From NCBI GenBank assembly GCA_029572935.1, contig JAKQHM010000024.1, positions 35,547 to 99,546 on the forward strand: a DNA stretch of 64,000 nt, given 5' to 3'. The position numbers were made by a program, and so were the translations under genes. This DNA comes from Bacteroidota bacterium (lineage in GTDB: Bacteria; Bacteroidota; Bacteroidia; Chitinophagales; Saprospiraceae). The notes under the pieces were generated by a model. It did not search any database, was not told the DNA's origin, and saw only the letters and a list, made by a program, of their open reading frames with translations. This document shows positions 1-8,847 of this stretch, one piece after another (the first letter of the stretch is position 1; each line of letters begins with the position of its first letter).

Positions 1-72
1 TTCGCCAGGGTTTTCAAGCAGGAAACCGGCTTGTCACCGCAGGAGTGGCGCAGCAGGGACTTGAGTAAATAG
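1..72 (+). CDS. AraC-family transcriptional regulator, C-terminal end (partial)
   Basis: The window opens inside a reading frame that ends at a TAG. The 23 visible residues contain FARVFKQETGLSPQEWR, which matches the end of the second helix-turn-helix of AraC/XylS regulators (pattern F-x-R-x-F-K-x-x-x-G-x-S-P-x-x-W/Y-R). This is the DNA-binding end only. The sensor or ligand-binding part lies outside the window, so the regulated process is unknown. The next gene is about 250 bases away on the other strand, so nothing here links it to a target. Confidence 0.75.
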   Translation, partial: FARVFKQETGLSPQEWRSRDLSK

Positions 73-319
73 GATTTCCATTTTACTGATTTGTCCTGTT
101 GCATAAATTTTTCCAGGGATCGGATGGGAGCATTATTGATTTATGGAAATGCCATTTTTCTTCTTTAGTTACCTTTCCATTTAATTACATTGTATGCTAT
201 TTGACTTCATTGAATGATGAAATAATTGACCCGTTTTATGGCTTCAAAATTTAATCATAATTATGATCATTTAGAAATGAAGGTCTGAATCCATTTAGAA
301 AATGAATTTTTAAACATGT

Positions 320-535
320 TTACTTTTTTTCTTCTGCTACATATTCCAATATATCCCCAGGCTGGCAGTTTAATGCTTTACAAATGGATTCTAATGTGCT
401 GAAGCGAATGGCTTTTGCCTTTCCTGTTTTCAGGATGGATAGATTGGAGAGAGTTAGTTCCACTTTTTCAGATAGCTCATTCAGCGACATTTTGCGCTTT
501 GCCATCATGACATCTAAGTTTACAATGATAGGCAT
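320..535 (-). CDS. Small Cro/C1-type HTH regulator (YozG-like)
   Basis: 71 residues that are almost entirely one helix-turn-helix domain. The segment MSLNELSEKVELTLSNLSIL is the Xre/Cro HTH core, followed by LESICKALNCQPGDILEY, the typical last helix of the short YozG-type family. It probably binds DNA as a dimer and represses its own operon. It follows the DUF2975 membrane gene with a 3-base gap, so the two are co-transcribed from the promoter near 1100. Family knowledge: YozG-type HTH proteins are commonly encoded next to DUF2975 membrane proteins. The inducing signal is unknown. Confidence 0.85.
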   Translation of the reverse strand: MPIIVNLDVMMAKRKMSLNELSEKVELTLSNLSILKTGKAKAIRFSTLESICKALNCQPGDILEYVAEEKK

Positions 536-538
536 GGA

Positions 539-1075
539 TTATACAGTTAATTCGTTTTCGTTTTGCAACTCTATCCCTTTTTTAAAGATCATGGCAATGA
601 CAAATAAGATGGCAGACATCATCAGATAGGCTCCACTGTCATCCCAGTAGCGACTGATCTCATGAGCATCATATCCCCTTTTGCTTATTTGTTTTACGAA
701 CTGATGGGCCAGGTAACTGATCAACCCAACTGAAAATGAGTAATAACTGATGGTTGTAATCTGATTTGAGATGGCTGTGGAAAATGGTTTTGAAATTTCC
801 ATTTTGGTAAACAATCTGATGACAAAGTAAAAAACAGTAGCCTTCAAAAATGAAAGAATGAGGATTAGGCTAAATAATGCATTGTACAGCAAAAAACTTT
901 GCTCATAGATTTTGGAGAGGTCCAGACCGAGATGCAGGTTATGAGTGGCAACAGGTTTGAATAAGCTGTAAACGAAATTGAAAATTAGTGTCCCGGTTTG
1001 AATGCAAAGTCCGGCGAAAATGAGCCAACAAGCGGTTTGAATGGCTTTCCAAATGAAATCGTCTGTTTTCGACAT
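539..1075 (-). CDS. DUF2975 family membrane protein
   Basis: 178 residues with four hydrophobic segments, at roughly residues 12-35, 60-82, 108-125 and 148-165. Size, topology and the immediately following HTH gene fit the DUF2975 family, whose function is not known. It probably sits in the inner membrane and is co-expressed with the small regulator downstream. A well-formed Bacteroidota promoter lies 24 bases upstream of the ATG. A role as membrane partner or sensor for the HTH protein is inference from gene pairing only. Confidence 0.75.
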   Translation of the reverse strand: MSKTDDFIWKAIQTACWLIFAGLCIQTGTLIFNFVYSLFKPVATHNLHLGLDLSKIYEQSFLLYNALFSLILILSFLKATVFYFVIRLFTKMEISKPFSTAISNQITTISYYSFSVGLISYLAHQFVKQISKRGYDAHEISRYWDDSGAYLMMSAILFVIAMIFKKGIELQNENELTV

Positions 1076-1423
1076 AATGGTAATGTTTTTTAGTAGGGCA
1101 AAGGTATTTAGAAATTATTGAAAAACAATAAAAATATAACAAAAAACATTAAAAAAGTATTGAAATACGTATTTTTTAGGCATAATTTACTCTTAGTCAT
1201 TGAGTTGTGTCAAATTGATGTGATCACTCTTAATTCGTTATTTTGTCATGGATAATAAAATCATGCAGCTGCGAAGTGAATAAACATCATTACACATGGT
1301 AAAGGATCCAGTTTTTTCTTCAGATTCAGGAATGTCCAGGTGACTCGTGAAAGAGGATCATACAGATGACTTATGATTTAAAGAACCGGAACCGAACTGA
1401 TTACCTCTGTTCCCAATCCGTGC
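1076..1423. other. Intergenic region, AT-rich, no gene seen
   Basis: This 348-base stretch separates the DUF2975 gene from the end of the S1/P1-like gene. It contains the DUF2975 promoter at its left end. The rest is AT-rich with no ORF, clear hairpin or RNA gene that I can support. One overlapping ORF in the track (939-1142) is a shadow of the DUF2975 gene. Confidence 0.6.
1099..1128 (-). promoter_or_regulatory. Bacteroidota-type promoter for the DUF2975-HTH operon
   Basis: On the minus strand a TTG (1126-1128) is followed after exactly 19 bases by TACCTTTG (1099-1106). This matches the -33 TTG / -7 TAnnTTTG consensus of the primary Bacteroidota sigma factor. The ATG of the DUF2975 gene lies 24 bases further on. 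It is the best-formed promoter found in the window. Confidence 0.7.
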
Positions 1424-2659
1424 CTACTCGTGTACCCGGATTCGGCTTCGCTGACGATCGTCCACGGCCTTTCCCTCATCGGTATTGAATTCTGTCCAGT
1501 CACCGCTGCTTTGGCTCAGGTCAGGCTGACCGGCTTCTGTCCAGGCAGAGTACCACACAGACCCTATGGCAAGTATACAGGCTCGAAAACGGGCTTCTAC
1601 CTGACGGTCGAGTTGTTCGTGGTAGAGTCTTGCGTAGTCTCGGCAGGGTAGTTTGGTGACTACGCCAAGGCGGGTCTCGTAGCAGTATTGCAGATCGGCC
1701 GGCAAGCTCTGGCTGAGACGTTTTTCTATACTCAGTACGCTGTCTACCCCCTGGTGGCTGGCGCGTACCACATTCCAGATGAAGGCCTCCGGGTCAGGCA
1801 GGAAGGACGAGCGACCTACGAGAAAGTCAAATTCCTCTTCGGCAAAAAGTTCCGGGATCCGGCTTTCCCAAAAGGCATGAATGCCTTCCTGTCCTGTTAG
1901 TTGACCGTTGTAATTTTTGGTAGTATGCAGGGGTACGTGTGCATCCCCTATATAATGCCCAATGTCTGCCGAAAGTCTGACGATGGCGGGCAGGTTGCGT
2001 GCTTCGAAGGCCTTGATCAATCTTCTGTAGTGTTGTGGAAAAAAGTAGGGCAGGATCCCATGTTTGCTGAAGCGATCGTCGATCCATAACTGCCCTCCGG
2101 ATGATAGTTGTGTGCCTGTAAGTTCAGAGGCTATCGCTCCGGGCAATAACCAATCGTACTCGTCGTATTCGGCCAATGCATGCTCTTTGAGCCAGCGCAG
2201 TCCTTCTCGCTCCGGAATTTCGGACCTCAGCATCAGTCGGGCTGTGCGGAAAGCCTCCGTGAACCTGCGGGGGGATTCCCGCAGCACCTCCAGATCCATG
2301 GTGTCAAAAACCAGCAGGCTGTCCCTGTCTTCCACCCAATAGAACACGGCTGTCCGCCAGATCGCCCGTGCATGGTCTCTGGGTAAAGAATCCAATGCGC
2401 CCTTGCCCCAGTGATCCAGATCGATGTAATGCCGTACAGCTTCGCCCCGCACTGCGTAGCGCCGTTTGTCGGGATCAACGGCATGTTCCCGGATTTCCTC
2501 CAGATGTTCTTTGTAAAATCCGATCAGCTTGGGTGGCAGGGTATAGATGGCCAGTTCGTTTAGCTTCTTATGTGCATAAAAACCCCAGTCCTCGCAAAGG
2601 GGAGGGCGAAAGGATAGCAGAAAGAATGGCAATAGTAAATATGGGTATCTCCGGATCAC
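1424..2659 (-). CDS. Secreted S1/P1-nuclease / zinc-dependent phospholipase C-like protein
   Basis: 411 residues. A short hydrophobic signal (RRYPYLLLPFFLLSFRPP) is followed by DWGFYAHKKLNELAIYTLP. The early Trp and His match the mature N-terminus of the zinc-binding S1/P1 nuclease / phospholipase C fold. Further metal-ligand-like motifs are HYIDLDHW near residue 96 and DIGHYIGDAHVPLHTTKNYNG in the middle, the most conserved part of the family. The protein should therefore be an exported trinuclear-zinc phosphodiesterase acting on nucleic acids or phospholipids. The sequence cannot tell which. Translation starts at a GTG. No neighbour is on the same transcript. Bacteroidota homologues of this type are common and biochemically little studied. 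Confidence 0.75.
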   Translation of the reverse strand: MIRRYPYLLLPFFLLSFRPPLCEDWGFYAHKKLNELAIYTLPPKLIGFYKEHLEEIREHAVDPDKRRYAVRGEAVRHYIDLDHWGKGALDSLPRDHARAIWRTAVFYWVEDRDSLLVFDTMDLEVLRESPRRFTEAFRTARLMLRSEIPEREGLRWLKEHALAEYDEYDWLLPGAIASELTGTQLSSGGQLWIDDRFSKHGILPYFFPQHYRRLIKAFEARNLPAIVRLSADIGHYIGDAHVPLHTTKNYNGQLTGQEGIHAFWESRIPELFAEEEFDFLVGRSSFLPDPEAFIWNVVRASHQGVDSVLSIEKRLSQSLPADLQYCYETRLGVVTKLPCRDYARLYHEQLDRQVEARFRACILAIGSVWYSAWTEAGQPDLSQSSGDWTEFNTDEGKAVDDRQRSRIRVHE

Positions 2660-2895
2660 AACGTAAATTTAGCCAGGATCCTGGAATGAAAATGATGATG
2701 CGGAAGAAAATATCTCTCCACGATATGAGCCGGCTATCCTGGTAAGGAAGAGATGGGTTAACTTAAAAAGATAGTACGCTGGAGTTTATGGTCCATAGAC
2801 CCATAAACTTGATTTTATTTTAAACCAAAGCAAGAAGACAAATGCTATGAGACATCAGCTTACATTAACTTAAGTGCATGTTTTCCATGCTTCCC

Positions 2896-3915
2896 TTATT
2901 CTCCCTTTTTCATCTCCTCCAGATTCCGGAGGATCGAGCTGATCTGCTGGATTTGCAGAATGAGGAAATCCCCGTCGCTTCGGTTGGCAAAGAAGCGGAA
3001 AAATTTCTTTCTGTTCAGAAATTCAGGGGAGAGGTCTACCGGCTTTTCGGTCTCTTCGTTGATGGGATACAGACTGACGATCAAGGAATCCTGACCACCT
3101 GTCCTGCCTGCGGCGATCCGGCAAAAGGGGATCATTTGGGCGATCTCGTTACGCTCCGGATTGCGGTTTTGGAAATTCTCTGTTTGAGCGATGCACAGGT
3201 TTTCGATGTAGGACCTCAGAAATTTCGATTTGACGCCGTCCAGGTGTTGATCCGATGATCCCGGAATGGAAAGCTTGTAGCTGTTTTCGATTTGCCGGAT
3301 GACGAAGGAAGATTCGGGTTGATAGGGATAACTTACCTCCACCCCGGTGATCTCGGCTGGATCCAGGGGAACCAGGGATCGGTCCCGCCAGTCATCCAAA
3401 GCGATGTCGTACCGATGGCGGATGTTGGATTGCTTCTTGTTAAGGTGCATGATGTAGGGCTGCCGGTAGCCATCCATCAGAAAATAGACGCCGGTCTCGT
3501 CGTTGGTGACGCCACCGATGTAATAGGTTTTGAGTTTCTCGTCGTTTTTTCCATAGATCTCGACCTTGAGGCCTACTTCCGCCAGGTCTTTCATTATCCC
3601 TTCATAGGCTGATTTGGGAGGGATGGATTTGATGCTCAGACCTGTCATGGCATCCAGCAGGTTGTTGATCGGACTTTTAAAAACACGGTATTTTCCATTC
3701 ACATACCAGATGTCTTGTTTTCGTTCCAGCGTAATGGGATCAGCGCCCCGTTTTGCCAAAAAAATCTTGTGGATGTCACGCGCATCTTCGATGGCAAATT
3801 TGCGATCGGCTGTATCGATCGTGGATTTGGGATTGATCTTGCGCCAGAGAAACCAGCTAGCCGATGCCAGCACAATAAAGGATATGAGAATCAGGTAAAA
3901 GTTTTTATTCTTCAT
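2896..3915 (-). CDS. DUF4340 domain-containing membrane-anchored protein, last gene of the gld operon
   Basis: 339 residues: one N-terminal membrane anchor (residues 6-24), then a predicted periplasmic region with repeated beta-rich units. The segment IWYVNGKYRVFKSPINNLLDAM is typical of DUF4340. Its ATG overlaps the gldG stop codon (4-base overlap), so it is translationally coupled to gldG. DUF4340 proteins are often found at the end of GldG-type ABC operons in bacteria and are thought to be an extracytoplasmic accessory part of the transporter. The second gldAFG set of this window has no such gene. Function in gliding or secretion has not been shown as far as I know. Confidence 0.8.
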   Translation of the reverse strand: MKNKNFYLILISFIVLASASWFLWRKINPKSTIDTADRKFAIEDARDIHKIFLAKRGADPITLERKQDIWYVNGKYRVFKSPINNLLDAMTGLSIKSIPPKSAYEGIMKDLAEVGLKVEIYGKNDEKLKTYYIGGVTNDETGVYFLMDGYRQPYIMHLNKKQSNIRHRYDIALDDWRDRSLVPLDPAEITGVEVSYPYQPESSFVIRQIENSYKLSIPGSSDQHLDGVKSKFLRSYIENLCIAQTENFQNRNPERNEIAQMIPFCRIAAGRTGGQDSLIVSLYPINEETEKPVDLSPEFLNRKKFFRFFANRSDGDFLILQIQQISSILRNLEEMKKGE

Positions 3916-5612
3916 TTGAGATATTTCCTTTTTCTGATCTGATGATTGAATATTCCCAGAAGGCCAAGCAGAACGATGGGCAGCCCGATGTTGAATACTT
4001 GCCAGAAGGTTTTTTCTTTTTCTGTCTTCACCTTGTCCAGCAATCTGAGTTTAAATTGCTTGGATCGGGCAACGAGCACGTGGTTGGGATCGATCAGGTA
4101 CTCCACGGCATTGAGGACAAAATCTTTGTTACCGTCGAAGGTGGTTTTCTCCCAGCGGCTGTACCCCATGGGTGCGCTCTTTCCGGTTTCGGCATCGTAC
4201 AGGTTCCTGGGCAGGTCTCCATCCGCCACGACGATGACCGCAGTGGGATCAGACAAAGGCCTGAATTCCATGTTGAGAGAAGAGAGGGTGCTTTTCATTT
4301 CTTCCGTAACACGGTTTTCATAAAGAGATGAAAACTGGCCTTCCACGAGTACGGCAAGAGGCAGATTGGGTTTATTGAATTTATCGGGCTCTGGTTTGTA
4401 TCGAAGGATGTCGAAACCAACCTTCATGGGAGCCAGCTGGTAGCGGCTGTATTGGGAAGAACTGAGCAGTACGGATTTTTTCAGGGGCGTCTTGGTGCGC
4501 AGGGTGTCTATGGAAGAAACAAATTCAAAATTGACCCGGTCGATGTTGCTGACGATTGGGTGGTTGCCTTTTGAGGCCACCAGGGGATGATAATACCAGG
4601 GGAAAAGTTCGATCTGAGGTTTGCCACCTTGTTTGCCGATCACCTGTGGGATTCTGGAACATTCAATGTCAAGCACCAGATTGGGTTCTATGCGGACTCC
4701 AAATTCAAAGAAAAGATCACCCAGCCCCAGATCCAGTGGTTCAGGTATATATTCGTTTCGGACCGCGAGTGAATCGAGTGTCATGGCCATACCATCGACA
4801 AAGAAAAGGATCCGTCCGCCATGCATCAGGTATTGATCCAGTTTGAATTTATCCTTGTCCTCAAATTTGCGAATGGGTCTGGGTACAATGAGCAGGCTGA
4901 TTTCCGGGCTGATCTGCACCACACTGTCCAGGTTCAGACGACCTACGTTGTAAAAGGGATACAGCATACTGATGAGGGACTTGGCATACTCCGCTTCCAG
5001 TTCTCCATGTCCCGTGGAAATGGCGATGTTCTTTTTCTCCTTGTACTGGAGCTTATGGATGGCATTGGCAAATTTATATTCCAGCAGACTGATGGAGTTG
5101 CTGAGATTGGTCTCCTGATCCTGATCCGCAGAACTTTCCAGCAGGTTGACGGCGATGCTTCTTTCTCCGAAACTGAAAATAGCATAGGGATAAATGATCT
5201 GTTCCTTGTTTTCAGATCCGCTTCGCACAAAGAGGTTGGTAGGAACCAAACCATCTTTGCGCAGCTCCTCGCGCCGTGCATTGATTTCCTGGATCGTGCC
5301 CGCATTGGGATCTTCAAACTCGTATTCGATGTAGCCGGACAGGGAGGCAAACTGATCCAGCATTTCTTTCGTGCTTTGCTGTAACCTCTTAAAACCGGCG
5401 GGAAATTCACCTTCGAGCAGAACACGTACCAGGATCACGTCTGGAACTTTACTGACGATCTCTGCCGTGGCGGGTGTCAGGGTAAACCTCTTTTCTTCAG
5501 TCAGGTCCCAGGATCCATAAAAAAAGGATCCCAGAATGTTGATAAAAACGAGGATTCCAGCGACCAGAAGGATGCTGAGCGTGTTTTGGAATTTGCTTCT
5601 AACATTCATCAT
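3912..5612 (-). CDS. gldG: GldG, gliding-motility ABC transporter auxiliary/substrate-binding subunit
   Basis: 566 residues, close to the usual GldG length. There is an N-terminal membrane segment (about residues 12-32) followed by SWDLTEEKRFTLTPAT, the typical start of the GldG periplasmic domain. The large extracytoplasmic region includes the ABC-type uncharacterised transport motif AISTGHGELEAEYA. A second membrane segment near the C-terminus (FNIGLPIVLLGLLGIF) precedes a basic tail. In Flavobacterium, GldA, GldF and GldG form an ABC complex needed for gliding and linked to T9SS function. The start follows directly on the gldF stop codon with no gap, and the gene overlaps the DUF4340 gene. 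Confidence 0.9.
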   Translation of the reverse strand: MMNVRSKFQNTLSILLVAGILVFINILGSFFYGSWDLTEEKRFTLTPATAEIVSKVPDVILVRVLLEGEFPAGFKRLQQSTKEMLDQFASLSGYIEYEFEDPNAGTIQEINARREELRKDGLVPTNLFVRSGSENKEQIIYPYAIFSFGERSIAVNLLESSADQDQETNLSNSISLLEYKFANAIHKLQYKEKKNIAISTGHGELEAEYAKSLISMLYPFYNVGRLNLDSVVQISPEISLLIVPRPIRKFEDKDKFKLDQYLMHGGRILFFVDGMAMTLDSLAVRNEYIPEPLDLGLGDLFFEFGVRIEPNLVLDIECSRIPQVIGKQGGKPQIELFPWYYHPLVASKGNHPIVSNIDRVNFEFVSSIDTLRTKTPLKKSVLLSSSQYSRYQLAPMKVGFDILRYKPEPDKFNKPNLPLAVLVEGQFSSLYENRVTEEMKSTLSSLNMEFRPLSDPTAVIVVADGDLPRNLYDAETGKSAPMGYSRWEKTTFDGNKDFVLNAVEYLIDPNHVLVARSKQFKLRLLDKVKTEKEKTFWQVFNIGLPIVLLGLLGIFNHQIRKRKYLK

Positions 5613-6344
5613 TCAGAAGATCCTGTTTTTGATCCAATGGATCGTGAGGTAAAGGAAGAATGCGATCAGGCTCAAGAAGTAAATCACATTTCGAGAATCT
5701 ACATTGCCTTTGCTGAGCGCATTGTAGTGGTAGTCCATTCCGATCATCGCGACTATGTCATCTGATTTTCCGAAAAAGAGGGGAAGCTTACTCAGGAAAT
5801 AAAATCCATAGTAAAACAAAAAGCAAAGCAAGACCGAAAAAAGGAAGGACACGATTTGATTTTTGCTGAGTGCTGAACCAAAAATTCCGACAGCCGTAAA
5901 GGATGAGGCCAAAAAGACCAATCCGATGTAAGATCCTGCCACTGCGCCGCTATCGAGATTTCCAGGCGGTGATCCCAATTGATACACCGAGTAATAATAC
6001 AGCAGGGTAGGGATCAGCGTAATGGCAGATAGGCTGACACAAGCCAGGAATTTTCCGAGGACGATCTGGGTCTCAGTGATGGGTTTGGTAATCAGGATCT
6101 CAAGTGTTCCGGATTGGATTTCTTCTGAAAAGGAACGCATGGTCACTGCCGGTATGATGAAAAGTAAAATCAAAGGAGCCAGACTGAATAATGGATCCAT
6201 GGAAGCGTAAGAGGAATCCAGAATTCCGGTATCCGGAAAAACCCACATGGTGAGCCCCATAATCAGCAGAAATACGGCAATGACCACATAACCGATCAGC
6301 GAACTGAAGAAAGAGGAAAGCTCTTTTTGATAGATAGTCCACAT
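5613..6344 (-). CDS. gldF: GldF, gliding-motility ABC transporter permease
   Basis: 243 residues with six hydrophobic segments, the usual GldF/ABC-2 permease size. Family motifs are visible: ELSSFFSSLIGYVVIAVF at the start, FIIPAVTMRSFSEEIQSGT at about residues 62-80, and ITKPITETQIVLGKFLA just after it. These agree closely with GldF of Flavobacterium, so this set rather than the copy at 26.5 kb looks like the canonical gld locus. It lies 6 bases after gldA and abuts gldG. The transported substrate of the complex is unknown. Confidence 0.92.
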   Translation of the reverse strand: MWTIYQKELSSFFSSLIGYVVIAVFLLIMGLTMWVFPDTGILDSSYASMDPLFSLAPLILLFIIPAVTMRSFSEEIQSGTLEILITKPITETQIVLGKFLACVSLSAITLIPTLLYYYSVYQLGSPPGNLDSGAVAGSYIGLVFLASSFTAVGIFGSALSKNQIVSFLFSVLLCFLFYYGFYFLSKLPLFFGKSDDIVAMIGMDYHYNALSKGNVDSRNVIYFLSLIAFFLYLTIHWIKNRIF

Positions 6345-6350
6345 AGCGGA

Positions 6351-7268
6351 TCAGTTTTTTGTAGTTTTTGTGAGCAGGGAGAACACGTCTTCCACACTTG
6401 ATTTTTCGCGACTCATTTCGAGAAGGGTCCACCGGTTTTGAACGGCTGTGTGAAAAATGGTTTCTCTGAGGTCTGATTTGAGGTTGGCATAGATGGTGTA
6501 TCTTCCCTTGCCATGGTGTTTGACATTTTGCACGCCTGAGAGCGCTTTGATGATGCTTTCGACCACTTCTCCGGCAAACTCCACATGCACGATCTGGCGG
6601 TCCAGCCCCATGGACTCGAGCGTTTCAATGGAATCATCTGCCACGATTCTACCTTGGTTGATGATGATCACGCGGTCGCAAAGAGCCTTAACCTCTTGCA
6701 TGATGTGTGTGGAGAAGATCAGTGTTTTCTCTTTTCCGAATCCTTTGATGAGGTTTCGGATATCCTGAATCTGATTGGGATCCAGTCCGGAGGTCGGTTC
6801 GTCCAGGATGAGGACTTCCGGGTCGTGGATGAGTGCCTGACAAAGTCCGACCCGCTGGCGATATCCTTTGGACAGAGAGCCAATCTGTTTGTTTTGTTCG
6901 CGACCGAGTCCCGTCAATTCGATCAGCTCATTGATCCGTTTCGTGGGTTGGGCAGTGTCCGTGATGCGGGCAAATGTCTGCAGGTATTCCCGTACATACA
7001 TATCCTTGTACAAGGGGTTGTGCTCAGGCAGGTAACCGATTTTTCGCTTGGCCTCGACGGGATGCTCCGAAACGTCGAAGCCACAGATGCGCGCCGTGCC
7101 TGAGCTCGGACTCAGATAGCCGGTCAGGATCTTCATCGTGGTGGTCTTTCCGGCTCCGTTGGGCCCCAGAAATCCCAGGATCTGCCCTTTGGAGACTTCA
7201 AAGCTGATGCCATCCAGCGCTTTCTGGTTTCCGTAAATTTTCACCAATTCATGGACTTGTACAGACAT
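6351..7268 (-). CDS. gldA: GldA, gliding-motility ABC transporter ATPase
   Basis: 305 residues with an intact ATP-binding cassette: Walker A GPNGAGKTT (residues 35-43), signature LSKGYRQRVGL (132-142), Walker B VLILDEPTSGLDP (152-164) and the switch histidine in FSTHI. The last ~90 residues form the extra C-terminal domain usual in GldA. It should energise the GldF/GldG complex in the inner membrane. It is the first gene of a four-gene operon gldA-gldF-gldG-DUF4340, with a TAnnTTTG promoter element 25 bases before its ATG. In Flavobacterium gldA is unlinked to gldFG, whereas here the three are together. Confidence 0.92.
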   Translation of the reverse strand: MSVQVHELVKIYGNQKALDGISFEVSKGQILGFLGPNGAGKTTTMKILTGYLSPSSGTARICGFDVSEHPVEAKRKIGYLPEHNPLYKDMYVREYLQTFARITDTAQPTKRINELIELTGLGREQNKQIGSLSKGYRQRVGLCQALIHDPEVLILDEPTSGLDPNQIQDIRNLIKGFGKEKTLIFSTHIMQEVKALCDRVIIINQGRIVADDSIETLESMGLDRQIVHVEFAGEVVESIIKALSGVQNVKHHGKGRYTIYANLKSDLRETIFHTAVQNRWTLLEMSREKSSVEDVFSLLTKTTKN

Positions 7269-7293
7269 GCATTTTATTTTTGGAGCAGAGGGC

Positions 7294-7301
7294 CAAAGTT
7301 A
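7294..7301 (-). promoter_or_regulatory. Promoter -7 element (TAnnTTTG) for the gldAFG operon
   Basis: TAACTTTG on the minus strand, 25 bases upstream of the gldA ATG. No TTG at the -33 spacing is visible, so only the -7 element is supported. It lies between the truB stop codon and gldA, indicating that the gld operon has its own start besides any read-through from truB. Confidence 0.5.
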
Positions 7302-7308
7302 GAACGAA

Positions 7309-8046
7309 TCAGGCACTTAAAGGTGGATCTACAGGCTGCAGTTTTTCGACCAGATTTTCAAGAGACCATGCCTGATCAACGGAATAATCTCCGATCCGGG
7401 TCCTTTTCAGGGAGGATAGATAAGCTGAATTGCCCAATCTTTGGCCAAATTCGTGGGCAATGGATCGGATGTAGGTTCCTTTGGTGCAACTGATCTCAAA
7501 ACCGATGACCGGGAAATGATCCGGATGCACATCAAACCGGGAAATATAGATCGGACGAGGGGGAAGAACCAAGGTTTCTCCTTTCCGGGCCATGGTATAG
7601 GCTCGCTTGCCGCCAACTTTTACGGCGGAATGAACAGGTGGCACCAGCTCCTGATATCCCATGAATGAAAGTCTTACAGCTTCGAGCTGTTCCAGACTGA
7701 TGCCAGAGGGGTCCGGGCCTGGTATGATTGCTTGTTCCAGGTCATAGCTCTCTGTACTCGCACCCAGGGTGAATGTCCCGGTATAGGTCTTTTCCATATC
7801 CTGAAAGTCCTGGATTTTCTTGGTCATCTTGCCTGTGCACACGATCAGTAAGCCGGTAGCCAAAGGATCCAGTGTGCCGGCATGACCGATCTTGAGTTTT
7901 TTGAATCCCTTGTTACGCAAGACGCGTTTGATTTTTTCCAGAGCCAGGAAGGATGTGATCCCATAAGGTTTGTCGATCAGGATCAGCTGTCCGCCTTCAA
8001 AATCGAGATGTGAAAGGTTTTCTTCTGGCGGTATCTGATCGCTCAT
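7309..8046 (-). CDS. truB: tRNA pseudouridine(55) synthase TruB
   Basis: 245 residues from the chosen ATG. The catalytic motif KIGHAGTLDPLATG is present with the nucleophilic Asp at about residue 60. The N-terminal DKPYGITSF, the EKTYTGTF segment and the C-terminal CTKGTYIRSIAHEFG are all standard TruB blocks. The enzyme makes pseudouridine 55 in the T loop of tRNAs. The ORF track starts 16 codons earlier, but the ATG at 8046 overlaps the uppP stop codon (ATGA), which is the likely start. It is the last gene of the ftsX-DUF3098-uppP-truB operon. Confidence 0.93.
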   Translation of the reverse strand: MSDQIPPEENLSHLDFEGGQLILIDKPYGITSFLALEKIKRVLRNKGFKKLKIGHAGTLDPLATGLLIVCTGKMTKKIQDFQDMEKTYTGTFTLGASTESYDLEQAIIPGPDPSGISLEQLEAVRLSFMGYQELVPPVHSAVKVGGKRAYTMARKGETLVLPPRPIYISRFDVHPDHFPVIGFEISCTKGTYIRSIAHEFGQRLGNSAYLSSLKRTRIGDYSVDQAWSLENLVEKLQPVDPPLSA

Positions 8047-8843
8047 GCGGAGAATTGAAGGTAAAGGATCATCAGAGTACCGGCAGCCATGCAATACCAG
8101 GCAAAATAGTGAAGTTTGATGCGCTGGACAACCAGGATCATCAGTTTACAGGCGAAGATACCGGTGACAAAGGCAGATACAAAACCAAGTGCTACAGCTC
8201 CAAGCGAATAATTGGAGACCATAAGTCCTCCGTCCATCAGGTCTTTGGCAATCTTGCCCAGGATCAGGGGTACGACCATGAGAAAGGAAAAGGTGGCAGC
8301 CTGATTGCGGTCTATGTTCATCAGCATGGCAGTGGATATGGTGCTGCCCGAGCGGCTGATGCCGGGTAGTATGGCCAGGGCCTGGCTGAGACCCATCACA
8401 AATGCCTTTGGACCCGTGATAGCTCCTTGAGCGGGAGGACGTATTTTGGAACTGAAAAGAATGAGCCCATTTACAAACAAAAGGATCGAAACCAAAAGGA
8501 TCCGTCCCTCAAAAAGCTGGCTGACCTGCTCCTCAAAGAAAAGTCCAACAATGGCTGCCGGTATCATCGAGAGGATGACATTCATGGCAAAACTCTTGGA
8601 TGCCTGATCTCTTTTGGTTAACAGATCGGTCAGGATGCGGATGATGTCTTTTCGGAAGACCACCATTATACTCAATGCAGTAGCCATATGCAGGATTACG
8701 GTCAGTTGAAGACTGTCAGCCGCACCTGAGGTATCGCCGGTCAGGTATTTGGCCAGTTCGAGGTGGCCATCGCTCGAAATAGGTAAAAATTCGGTTATTC
8801 CCTGGACTATGCCCAGGATGAGGGTGATCAGATATTCCTGCAT
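8043..8843 (-). CDS. uppP: Undecaprenyl-diphosphatase UppP (BacA)
   Basis: 266 residues from the ATG at 8843, a polytopic membrane protein. The two family motifs are seen: GITEFLPISSDGHLEL (about residues 15-30) with the acidic catalytic region, and LPGISRSGSTIS with the catalytic Arg/Ser segment. It recycles undecaprenyl pyrophosphate to the monophosphate carrier used for peptidoglycan and O-glycans, so it also serves the polysaccharide cluster elsewhere in this window. The 16 extra codons in the ORF track overlap the DUF3098 gene and are probably not translated. The gap to DUF3098 is 4 bases, and it shares ATGA with truB. Confidence 0.93.
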   Translation of the reverse strand: MQEYLITLILGIVQGITEFLPISSDGHLELAKYLTGDTSGAADSLQLTVILHMATALSIMVVFRKDIIRILTDLLTKRDQASKSFAMNVILSMIPAAIVGLFFEEQVSQLFEGRILLVSILLFVNGLILFSSKIRPPAQGAITGPKAFVMGLSQALAILPGISRSGSTISTAMLMNIDRNQAATFSFLMVVPLILGKIAKDLMDGGLMVSNYSLGAVALGFVSAFVTGIFACKLMILVVQRIKLHYFAWYCMAAGTLMILYLQFSA

Positions 8844-8847
8844 CCGG

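Noticed and set aside
2876-2890. Short GCATG/CATGC stem after the DUF4340 gene
   Set aside because: Five base pairs with no T run on the minus strand; too weak to call.
4821-5384. 187-codon plus-strand ORF inside gldG
   Set aside because: It is the antisense of a well-supported gene, with no motif of its own.
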